From Lindgomyces ingoldianus (Eukaryota; Ascomycota; Dothideomycetes; Pleosporales; Lindgomycetaceae), in the NCBI RefSeq assembly GCF_010093535.1, contig NW_022985168.1, positions 706,650 through 770,649 of the forward strand: DNA of 64,000 bases. The letters are read 5' to 3'. Both the position numbers and the translations under genes were made by a program. Shown here piece after piece: positions 54,345-64,000 of this stretch. Below the pieces are notes generated by a model. It was given only the letters and a program-made list of their open reading frames with translations, was not told the DNA's origin and made no database searches. Numbering within the stretch: the first letter of the stretch is position 1; each line of letters begins with the position of its first letter.

Positions 54345-54759
54345 CTATTTCTATTCCTATCTGACTACAACCATGTCTTATTCCACCATCTTCGTGAGGT
54401 CTCTATGTTCTCCGATGTCGGCGCTGGTGTTTCCGGCGTTGCATCGCCCATCCATCTTCTTCAAAGTTCAACTCTTCGAGATCTGATAGAGTTGCAACGC
54501 TTAGATACCCCATGTTCAATTCCATTCGGTTGTTACGTTTTAGGCAAACCGGGATTACTTACCCCGTTTCTGATAGCTGCCCAGGTGACGTTCCCTCGGG
54601 CAGAGTCAGTTGCTACCCCGCTACCCCACCCCTGCAAATACCCTTCCAACCCAAATTCCACTCCTATTATACTTCCGTCCCTGCATTTCAAAGTTTCAAT
54701 TTCATACTTCTAATTTTTGAAATTCTAACAGTCTCAAGAACTCCCTATTCATATTCATA
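54345..54759. promoter_or_regulatory. Short intergenic region, promoter of the hydrolase gene
   Basis: About 415 bp. It is pyrimidine-rich toward the start at 54760, and the start context is cataATGCCAATG. No other feature. Confidence 0.4.
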
Positions 54760-55923
54760 ATGCCAATGAAATCAGATATTTTCGTTGATGCATCCAAGTT
54801 CGATCGCTCGACGGTCTCGGAGAAGACCAAAAAGTTCAATGAAAGCTTGATCAAAACCTGGAAAGATGGACCCCGATGGTATGAGGTACTCCAACGCTCA
54901 AACCCTTCCCACTCGCCTACATTGTTTTCTTAACCCCGTGTCTAGGTAGGGGCAGCAGAATATCGAAAGCTCAGATGGGAGGGGAAGACCCCATTACCAA
55001 AACCAGTGATTCTTCCTGGAGGCGTGAATATGACGATTCCTTCAAGAGACCCGGGACGAGAGATTCCTTGCAGGTACTTCAAGCCTGCAAATGGAGTATC
55101 CAAGGGCATTCATTTACATATCCATGGTGGCGGTTGGGTTCTACAATCCGAAGCTTAGTACGTCGCATGAATACAGACGGATTGGTCTAATGCTGACTTG
55201 AATAGCCAAGATCCGTATCTGAAATACATGGCTGATCATTTCGACTTGACAGTGTTTTCGGTGGGATACAGACTTGCTCCCGAAGACCCATTTCCGGCTG
55301 GAGCAAATGATTGCTATGATGCTGCAGAGTGGCTCATCAAGAACGGCGAGGAGAAGTTCGGGGGCGAGCTTATGTTTACTGGAGGAGAGGTATGTCTGAT
55401 CTGTACATCTCTGCAAGCATTATTTAAATAACACTCTCAGTCCGCCGGGGGTCACCTCGCCGCCCTAGTTGCTCTCTATCTCCTCGAAAAAGCCCCCAGC
55501 TTCGCATTCAGAGGGCTTCTCCTTCACTTCGGCTGCTACGATCTCTCCGGCTTCCTACCCATGGTCGACCACCACGAGTTGGAGCTCGTCATCGACCTCG
55601 ATGTGATGCAGAAATACATCGACGCCTTGCTCCCGAATACCACTCCTATGGAACGCCGGCATGCTTCTATCTCCCCCTTCTTTGCAGACATCCGGGGGAA
55701 AAAGCTACCACCAGCATTGTTTACTTGTGGAAGTGAGGACCCGTTGTTAGATGATACGCTGTTCATGGGTGCGAAGTGGCAGGCTTGGGGGAATGAGGCC
55801 GTGGTTAGAATTTACAATGGTGCACCCCACGGGTTTATTATGTTTCCACCCGGGACATGTGATGCAGTGCAGGAGGGTCTGGATGCCACTGAGGAGTTTG
55901 TGAAGCAGAAGATTGGGACGTAA
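54760..55923 (+). CDS. Alpha/beta hydrolase, HSL (hormone-sensitive lipase) type esterase
   Basis: Exons 54760-54885, 54946-55157, 55206-55389 and 55441-55923 give 334 residues. The oxyanion-hole motif is HLHIHGGGW (about 100-108). The nucleophile Ser is in FTGGESAGGHLAA, split by intron 3 between Glu174 and Ser175. The acid is Asp in SEDPLLDDT, and the catalytic His is in GAPHGFI. YRLAPEDPFPAG and DAAEWL are the usual HSL landmarks. No signal peptide is visible, so a cytosolic carboxylesterase is likely. Substrate unknown: many fungal paralogues act on short-chain esters or in secondary metabolism, but no such cluster is next to it. Confidence 0.92.
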
Positions 55924-56560
55924 ATGGGATCTTGCGCCGCACTTAGCATTCCACCAGATGTATTTTTTTGTAGATGTCATTCCTCCAAATAGATTTTAGT
56001 ATACCTCAAGACCGGCCTTTCGTACTCTAGCTGGGGTATATTGACTTGCAGCGTTGAATTATGCCCTTTGAACTTCACGCTTCGTCATATTCGAATTTGC
56101 CTAACTAATCTGTGGACCCTATAAAATAAACACAAGGAAGGTCTAGTCATCAACGTCCACCAAAGTCAAAGCATGTGTCGCTTCCGAATAACCACCTCAA
56201 GCTCTTAAGAAAACCCAATACGCAGACATGCGCCATGGAAGCCTCCTATAAACCATATCAATTCATCCAGCGCCAGATTGAGAGGCTAAGAACAAAAGAT
56301 AGAGGCGGGAAGAGGACCGGGAGGAATGAGTTGAATACTGAGAGGATATATGGGCTTTTGGATAAGTATGGGTTCTTCTTCTACTTTTTGGCACGTTTGA
56401 GATGTTATTAGCGTAGCTTATTTGAAGCCTAGGTCACGGATTTTCGATAAATTTGCTTTACTAGATCGAGTTGTGTCTCTCAATGATTGGTTCCTAGACC
56501 CGGTCCGTCAAGCCTCCTCTTCATTCATAGCCAGCGTCTATTAGATCAGCCAGTTCACTA
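55924..56560. other. Interval with possible 5' remnants of the PhyH gene
   Basis: A 78-residue frame at 56175-56411 reads partly like the start of a dioxygenase gene (an N-terminal Gln/Lys/Arg-rich segment, then TERIYGLLDKYG) but stops without a convincing donor. Broken text continues to 56560. Confidence 0.3.
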
Positions 56561-57079
56561 ATGAAACATGAACACCAGGGATTCAACATCAGCGCTTTCT
56601 GCACAATTCAAATCAACCTGGGCGAATCTCCGCAAGAACTCCACCACGACGACGCCTACTGCTACATCCCACGTCCGCGTCCTCCTCTCGGCACTGTTAT
56701 AATTGTCGTTCTAGACCCCTTCACTCTTACTAACGGCGCTACAAACATCATCCCAGGCTCGCACCTCTGGCCCTCGGGCGATGTTCCCACTCACCCCCAC
56801 CCTTCAACTATCTCAATAGCCTGTCCAGCCGGTTCCGCTATCTACTTCCTCGGCACGACCTGGCATAGTGGCAGCCCCAATACGACTTCTACTCCGAGAC
56901 AGAGTTTGACAGTCCATTATTGTTAGCCGTATATCCGGCCAATTGAGAATCTGATCTTGGCGGTAGATCCGAGGAAGTTGGATGCGATTCCGGAGAGGAT
57001 TGTTCGGATGATGGGTTACGAGGTTCAAAGACCATTTATCGGGTATGTGGATGGGATGAGTCAAGGAGAGGGGTGTTAA
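56561..57079 (+). pseudogene. Phytanoyl-CoA dioxygenase (PhyH) family protein, broken
   Basis: Non-haem Fe(II)/2-oxoglutarate oxygenases of this family hydroxylate lipids or secondary metabolites. The frame shows CTIQINLGESPQELHHDDAY, with the HxD pair of the metal site. LDPFTLTNGATNIIPGSH and the distal histidine region AIYFLGTTWHSGSPNTT follow. TAG at 56924-56926 then interrupts, and the same frame continues as PYIRPIENLILAVDPRKLD and VRMMGYEVQRPFIGYVDG to a TAA at 57077-57079. Intact relatives have a Gln (CAG) exactly there (FCQP-type), so one CpA to TpA change explains the stop. The 5' exons are not reconstructable. Read-through or a short intron cannot be excluded, but no good splice pair flanks the TAG. 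Confidence 0.7.
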
Positions 57080-57533
57080 GGTTGATGGACTGGGCGGGAA
57101 GGGATGTGGAGTGGAGTCCGCCAACTTTTGCGGATAGCGAGGAAGGCTTTGGGAAGAGGAGTAAGTTGTAGGGGCGAAATTGTTGGTTGGTTGTCTTATG
57201 TGAGTGATCTTCATTGAATATTTCGAGGTTCGCTAACTTCCTGTATCGTTCTGGTGTCACTCCTCTAAATCACCATTTATTGCCTCTCGATTTGGCGTTA
57301 ATACGTCTTTGAATGAAGTGATGAGCTAATAGCTAAGGTTTTTGACGCTTTCGATTGTGAAGCATTACAATGCGTATTGTAGCAGAGACAATTGCTGCCT
57401 GCCTCAATTTGACTTCCTTTCCGTATCGCCACGTTTGATGTCGAAGGAGCCATCTTCAGTCAAGGTGTCTATATAAAGCAGTATTCGTCCTACTACCTAC
57501 AGACCATTCCCTCGAACAATATATCTTGAAACC
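57080..57533. other. Intergenic
   Basis: No gene seen. AT-rich toward 57360. The leader before 57534 has a clean start context (gaaaccATGGCT) and a possible TATA-type box, tatataaa, near 57471-57478. Confidence 0.4.
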
Positions 57534-58304
57534 ATGGCTCTTTCTGAAGCTGATCGCCACCTTCTCGAGAGGCTCTTGAAGGGCAAGCTCACTGGCATCC
57601 CGAGTACCATCTTACCTAGTTCTTTAAACTTAGACGAGTACTTGAATCTAGAATGCGCAAATCTACCTGCGCATTTCTAACTTGGTCCAGTGTTCTCTAT
57701 ACGACACTCGCCTACTATCTCACAAAGAAAACCCCATCCTCTACCCCTATCACTCCCAACTCACTAACCACCCCTCAACTCAGCACCCCCTCTGACATCA
57801 GCCTATTGTATCTACTCCAAAAGCGCGAAACCGTCCGCCACCGCACCAACTCACTCGCCATCTAATACTACCTCCTCGACTCCCAAGCCCGAGCCATCTG
57901 GCACTACAGTATGGACCATCTGCATTCGTGGGACACAACATACCTCACCACGCGCACGCAAGTTCTCCTTATTCTCCCCAAGATAAAATCTGGATACGCA
58001 GAGTCATTGGATGGAAGCACAGAGTACAGCAGCGCGAGATAGTAAAAGCTGTGCGGTTCCGGCGGCGCAGAATATGTTCTTGAGGGCGCTAGAAACATCG
58101 ATGAATCCGGCGTATCAACCTATTCGAGCGACTATTGGGGTGGAGGTGAAGGAGAGGGTTGATGCTGCGTTGACGGCGTTTGAGGGGAGTGGTGTAGAGG
58201 ATTTGGCAGAGGGGATGGAGGAGTTTCTAAGTGAGAATAATGGGGCAGCTGGATTAGTTCAGCTTAAGAGAAGGCTTGTTAGATTATGTGAGGAATCGAG
58301 TTAG
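57534..58304 (+). pseudogene. Unknown gene, broken in three frames
   Basis: A normal-looking start (MALSEADRHLLERLLKGKL) ends at TAA after 48 codons. A second frame (from about 57653) reads DISLLYLLQKRETVRHRTNS, then TAA at 57863-57865. It continues in frame as YYLLDSQARAIWHYSMDHLH and a helical segment to about 58040. A third frame completes it to 58304 with RALETSMNPAYQPIRATIGV, a charged helix and a stop. The text is consistent helical protein throughout, so a decayed gene is likely. Some joints may be introns rather than lesions. Family not recognised. Confidence 0.5.
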
Positions 58305-59803
58305 GATTTCTGTGCTAACCGCTTTAGATACCTCCTGGAATCTTTACCCAGGGTAACCGTAACGAAGTTGGGTGCATAAAGGTTGTAGATTTCCAGGCCT
58401 CGAATGATACACGTCTTATTTAATTATTCGAGCTTCAGTCGTAGGAAGAGTATAACTTCAATCACCGTTAATAAGGAACTCTTCTATATGCCACTATCAC
58501 ACACTGAAGGCAGAGACCATAGCCAGGGTTTCCGCAGATCTACATATTCTATATAATGAACAACTCTGTCGCGCGTGCATTTTATCCGCCTATATATATT
58601 CTTCTACTGTGCTAGGTAGAAGGTTGACCTTTTGCCACGTGCAACAAACTCTATGGGTATGGAAAGCACATCTGATTGTGTCCAATCCGTAGGCTACGTG
58701 CAGAGAAGTGAGTGGCACAATCTTCTACCCTAGTTCAGTACTAACATACTCTGTAGCTGCTGTTTACGTTGTTAAGAGCCGGCGTGCAGCAGAGATATTC
58801 GTCTCGTTGAGTGTCTAATAGTAGTGGTGCTGAGGTTTCTCTGACCACACGAACACATATCGCCCAAATACATTGAATGTCGTGGTAGTGGTATGTGGTG
58901 ATACTCCAACTTTATGTTCAGACCGAGATGCTCTCTAGACCATGTCGGCATTCAGATAGCGTTTCCAAGAACAGCAGGCTGGGCTGGCTACAGAGATCAG
59001 AGACCATGTGATCTATTGCGACAGATCTCACAAGAGGGAGGCATACCAGACCTGGACATGTCTAAGCTTCTCCGACAACACCTAATCGACCTAGGCTTAG
59101 CATAGTAGGCACTGCAACGTGCGAGCTTGGCAGGACAACGCTAGGCCAGTGGCATAGAATGTTCGATGAACTAGCTTCGAATTATATGGAAATTGCCCTC
59201 ATTCACACTTTGTTTTCACTTGGCATGCTCTTAGGCTTGTGCATTAAGAAGGGCCGGAAATCCCGTTAAAATTTTAAGTAGGGTTCCACAAAGCATAGAG
59301 GTAAAGCACGTTTTCTTACTTTCCCAAAGAGGAAATACTTGTAGGGTAGTCTTTGTCTTCTCCCACAGCGTTCTCAAAATGAATGATCTTGTATAAGAAG
59401 AAATGTCCCATGTAGGAGGTATGCGAAAAAATTTTTTTTTTTTTTGCGAAAAAACAAGAATATTTTGGGGGGGACAACAGCTTAGGAATAGTGTGTAAAT
59501 ACGTCGTTATCCTACTTCACGTGGGAATTCACCGAAAGCGCACATGAATCGAGAGGCGAAAAGGAGCATGGGTGTGCTTTCCTAAAGTAGACTAGCGCGA
59601 TAGCTCTTCTTCGATAACTCTAATTGAGCAACCGTCGTCATCCCGAACAACTCTTTATTTTCCCTTAGACGAGCCCACCCCTACTGCTAGTGATTAAACC
59701 CCTTGGATTCCTCGCGCCCAAATGCAGAGCTAGCTCGCTATCAATACCTTGATTTCGAAAACATGTCTTGACGAACTCAATTCTCTCCCCACCACTAAGA
59801 AGC
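58305..59803. other. Intergenic with poly-T tract
   Basis: 1.5 kb with no gene. A run of 14 T at about 59431-59444 is flanked by gcgaaaaaa on both sides. A 63-codon frame at 58914-59105 looks spurious. The last 200 bp form the promoter and leader of the P5 ATPase gene. Confidence 0.4.
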
Positions 59804-62800
59804 ATGGACGAGGATACCCCCTCTGTGAATGGCGAGGCCCATCGCGGCGTGTACATTGGGAATGGCAGCCCCCAAAGACGTCGCTCGAGTGGGATGTATC
59901 GGCGGGGGTCCAACATGAGCGAGTGAGCTCTGGATTCTCTATGAACAAGTAGATGAGTCTAACAACTTCCAGCTTGAGCTTCATAACGGACGTTGAGATG
60001 GCGCAAGACGAGGTGGGCATCGAACTCGCTCCAATGCATCCAACGCATACCGCAATACCTAGACAACAACTAATGACAAAAACCAAGGTCTTCGCGGGTC
60101 CCATGTCCGAGAGCGTCCCCACGAGCATCTCCTCCTTCGCCCACCGTCGACCGCGCGCAGACTCTACCACTAGCTTCACATACTACGATGACGATAGAGA
60201 CTCGGAGGAGGGTGTGGAAGAGGAGGCTATTGCAGAAGAATATGGTGACATTGCTGATTACGATCAGTATGCGGAGGAATTGGATGATCTTGAGGCGGGC
60301 AGAGCCCCATCCTTGCTTCGGCGGAAATCTTCGGGATACTCGAGGAGATCTATTGAAGCGCCTCTATTGAGGAGACACTCGGCTTCAAGCGCAGACTCCG
60401 CCGAAAGGTGGAGAGGAGGTCGTATCAGCCAGAAAGTTTACATCTTGACCGAAGATTTAACCATTGTGGTTGCCGGCTTCAAAACGTCGACCATAGGCTT
60501 TGCTATATACATGGTCCTCTGTACCATCACTGTCGGCCTTGCTTGGCTCCTCTTTCGATGGCTACCACGATGGAGAGTAGCCATGACGGGACGGCCTGTA
60601 CCACTGAGAGATTGCGACTGGGTCGTAATAGAGAACCAATGGGGAGAGTTTGCTGTGCAGTATGTAAACCAGCGGACATATGGTCGTTCTATATCCACTG
60701 TCTTTGGCGACCTTGAAAAGGTACCCTATGGAGACTACGATGAAGACTCGGATCCCGTCATTAGCCAGCTACACTCTCTAGACTATCGCTACATCCGATT
60801 CTGCTACCATCCCCTGAAAGACAAGTTTATTCTCACGAACACCTGGAAGGACCCTGCTTGGACCGATGTATCAGCGCTTCGAGAAGGGCTCGACAGTGAA
60901 GAGCGAGATTACCGAGAACTTGTTTTCGGTAGGAACATGATCGACATCGAAGAGAAGTCGGTCGGTCAGCTTCTAGTAGACGAAGCTTTCCACCCATTCT
61001 ACGTCTTCCAAATTGCCAGCCTGATCCTTTGGTCATTGGATGAGTACTACTACTACGCTGCTTGTATATTTGTAATTTCGATTGTCAGTATCACCACCAC
61101 CCTGGTCGAGACCAAGGCCACTATGAAGCGTCTACGAGAAGTGTCACGGTTTGAATGCGATGTACGAGTATTGCGGAATGGTTTCTGGAGGCATGTCGAA
61201 TCTGGAGAACTGGTTCCAGGAGATGTTTACGAAGTTACGGACCCTTCGTTGTCTCAGATACCCTGCGACAGCCTGTTATTGTCCGGGGACTGCATTGTCA
61301 ACGAGAGCATGCTGACGGGCGAGTCAGTACCTGTATCGAAGATTCCTGTCACGAACGAATCACTGGAGATGCTCAATCTGAGCGCTTCATCAATGCTTCC
61401 CGAAGTTGCAAGGCACTTACTATTCTGCGGAACGAAGATAATACGCGCTCGAAGACCGCACGACGACGGTGATGACGAGGCAGCTGCATTGGCAATGGCT
61501 GTCCGGACTGGCTTCAACACTACAAAGGGCGCCTTGGTACGGTCGATGCTCTTCCCTAAGCCATCCGGCTTTAAGTTCTACCGAGATTCTTTTAGGTATA
61601 TTTCAGTCATGGGAGGGATTGCCATGGTTGGATTCGTCGCTTCTTTTATCAACTTCATCCACTTTGGCCTTGCCTGGCACTTGATCGTTGTCCGCGCCCT
61701 CGACTTAATCACAATTGTCGTTCCACCTGCGCTTCCGGCTACGCTTACGATTGGAACGAACTTCGCATTGTCCCGTCTGAAGCAGAAACAAATCTTCTGC
61801 ATCAGTCCACAACGAGTGAATGTTGGAGGGAAGCTCGACGTGATCTGTTTTGATAAAACCGGCACTCTGACGGAAGAGGGTCTGGACGTTCTAGGCGTTC
61901 GAGTTGTGCAACGGCCCACCAATGGATTCAGCGATATTCTCACAGATGCTATAGAAGTCCTGCCCGGAGCCTCATACGAGCGAGATCCTACCGTCAACTA
62001 CTCCGTTCATAAGGCAATTCTCTACACCATGGCCACATGCCATTCCCTCCGTGTAATCGACGACGAACTCTTGGGCGATCCACTGGATGTTAAGATGTTC
62101 AACTTCACAGGCTGGAGCTTTGAGGAAGGAGAACACAAATCTGGGACTGGAGATGAAGACCAAGATCACAATCTATCGCCTTCAGTTGCTAGACCTCCAC
62201 CAGGAAGGGAATACGACATTGATCACCGCGCGGACAATGCGAATAGAAAACCAGTCGAGCTTGGTGTGATTAAGACCTTCGAGTTTGTCTCTCAACTTCG
62301 AAGGGCCAGTGTCATTGTACGACAATTCGGTTCACGCAATGTCCAAGTGTATGTCAAAGGAGCACCCGAATGCATGAAAGGCATTTGTCGACCAGAAAGT
62401 TTCCCAACAGACTATGAGGACCTACTGGCCTATTACACCCAGAAGGGTTTCCGTGTTATCGCGTGTGCCGCGAAGACTTCTGAGAAGAGCTGGGTCAAGG
62501 TCCAAAAGATGAAGCGAGAAGAAGCAGAGAGTAATCTCGATTTCATGGGCTTTATCATCTTCGAGAACAAGCTCAAGGCCAGTACAACACCCGTTATTGA
62601 AGAGCTTGAGAGGGCGAATATCCGCAAAGTCATGTGCACAGGAGACAACATTCTGACCGCAATTAGCGTGGCAAGGGAATGCGGCTTGATCAACAAGACC
62701 GCCCACTGCTTCGTACCACACTTCGTGGAAGGTGATTCACGAACAGCCCTTGCTAAACTCAGCTGGGAGAGCGTGGACGACCACGTTTTCAAACTCGACG

Positions 62801-64000
62801 AGAACACACTCAAGCCATTGCCTCCGCCACCTGAATCAGATGCCTCCCTTCCATACGACATATCGAACCTTCGAAACTACTCCATCGCCGTAAGCGGAGA
62901 TGTATTCCGCTGGATCATTGACTTCGCCTCAGAAAAAGTGCTCCGCGAAATGCTCGTCAGAGGCCAAGTATTCGCACGCATGTCTCCGGATGAAAAGCAC
63001 GAACTGGTCGAAAAACTCCAATCCATCGACTACTGCTGCGGTTTCTGCGGTGACGGTGCAAACGACTGCGGAGCCCTGAAAGCTGCGGACGTGGGCATCT
63101 CGCTCTCCGAAGCTGAGGCATCTGTCGCAGCGCCGTTTACCAGCCGGGTCTTCGACATCTCGTGCGTCCCGCAGGTCATTAAGGAAGGGCGTGCGGCACT
63201 CGTTACGAGTTTCAGCTGCTTCAAGTATATGAGTTTGTATTCTGCTATACAGTTCACGTCTGTTAGCTTTCTCTATGCTTCGGCGTCTAATCTTGGAGAT
63301 TTCCAGTTCCTGTTTATTGATCTACTGCTTATTCTTCCTATTGCTATTTTCATGGGATGGAGCGGCGCGTATCCTCAGCTATCCCGCAAGCGACCTACAG
63401 CCTCTTTGGTGTCGAGGAAGGTGCTTACACCTCTGTTGGGACAGATATTTATCTGTGTGGTTATCCAAGCGGTTGGGTTTGAATACGTGCAGAAGCAGCC
63501 ATGGTATCAACCTCCAATCGTCGATAAAGACCACTCAAACAGTCTGAACAGCCAGAACACAACATTGTTCCTAGTCAGTTGTTTCCAGTACATCCTCAGC
63601 GCTGTGGTGTTGAGTGTAGGGAAGCCGTTTCGGCAGCCTATGAGTCAGAATCGTAGGTCCTCCCCGCCTTCCTGTCAAATCACCCTAGCCAATTCATATT
63701 TGTGAGGGTGAGGCTAATACATTCCAGTACCCTTCGTAATCACAATGCTCCTCACCCTCGCCATAACCTTTTACCTCCTCTTCGACCCCGCACACTGGCT
63801 CTTCAAGCTCATGGAACTCACATATCTCTCCCCGGTCTTCAAAGTCTTCATCCTAGCCCTCGGAATCGGAAACTTTGTGCTTGCATTCTTAAGCGAGAGA
63901 TTTCTGTTACCGAGGATGGCGATGTGGGTGGGGTGGATCAAGATTAGGGTGAATCCGAAGTGGAAGAAGAAGAGGAAAGCGTATAAGGAAATTGCGGAAG
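59804..64000 (+). CDS. ypk9: P5B-type cation/polyamine-transporting ATPase (YPK9/ATP13A-like), 3' end beyond window
   Basis: Exons 59804-59922, 59973-63652 and 63728 to the window edge; about 1357 residues are visible. The short first exon (MDEDTPSVNGEAHRG) was chosen because it joins in phase to SFITDVEMAQDE, removing a non-homologous start at 59953. An acidic disordered N-terminus (about 40-140) precedes the NTD. P-type motifs are LTGES (about 487-491), DKTGT with phospho-Asp at about 667, KGAPE and GDGANDCGALKAAD (about 1066-1079). PPALPATLTIG (about 624) and ISPQRVNVGGK are the P5B signatures; P5A enzymes have a different core. Vacuolar Ypk9 and human ATP13A2 export polyamines and detoxify metals. 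The third exon adds the last membrane helices (LLTLAITFYLLFD, VFILALGIGNFVLAFL) and a basic tail; no stop is reached. Confidence 0.92.

Noticed and set aside
60408..61684. Alternate-frame open stretches inside the P5 ATPase gene
   Set aside because: Shadows of the main frame, which carries all P-type ATPase motifs.

Overview
The window looks like nuclear DNA of a filamentous ascomycete (Pezizomycotina). Protein genes are split by short GT-AG introns of about 40-290 bp. The gene set is typical: Zn2Cys6 regulator, NACHT-WD40 NOD-like receptor, MIPC synthase, STE3-type receptor, FLR1-like MFS pump, EPL1, KAE1. Decayed transposons carry stop codons mostly where Gln codons would be expected, as repeat-induced point mutation (RIP, CpA to TpA) produces. 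The class (for example Leotiomycetes) cannot be fixed by eye. All exon models were made by hand from splice signals, reading-frame closure and family similarity. Every multi-exon model given as intact sums to a multiple of three.

Layout. 1-4.4 kb: a RIP-degraded element, a 113-117 bp tandem repeat and a possible decayed gene. 4.4-25.8 kb is mostly a conserved block: MIPC synthase (-), an 82-bp tandem array, a 7-TM-like membrane protein (+), a small membrane protein (-), the AMPK/SNF1 beta subunit (+), KAE1 (-), an RKM4-like SET methyltransferase (+), EPL1 (-), a Zn2Cys6 regulator (+) and a patatin-like phospholipase (+). 26-39.9 kb is an accessory, decaying stretch: a ruined MFS transporter, a possible ruined regulator, a DJ-1/PfpI gene broken by one base in a homopolymer, a NACHT-WD40 NLR with at least 13 very similar WD40 repeats, and Tc1/mariner and hAT relics. 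39.9-41.9 kb: an intact FLR1-like MFS transporter (-). 41.9-46 kb: essentially gene-free. 46-56 kb: an FHA-domain kinase resembling Mek1 (-), the 25-residue ribosomal protein eL41 (+), the a-factor receptor STE3 (-), a fungal membrane protein (+) and an HSL-type alpha/beta hydrolase (+). 56.5-58.3 kb: two broken genes (PhyH dioxygenase and an unknown). 59.8-64 kb: a P5B cation/polyamine-type ATPase (+) running off the right edge.

The genes do not form one pathway. The conserved block holds housekeeping functions (sphingolipid head group, energy sensing, tRNA t6A, histone acetylation, translation), and mating or meiosis genes (STE3, putative mek1) flank eL41. The most distinctive locus is the NLR. 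Variation among its WD40 repeats concentrates on the face positions known to be hypervariable in the Podospora HET-E/HNWD non-self recognition family. I found no CRISPR array, rRNA or convincing tRNA.
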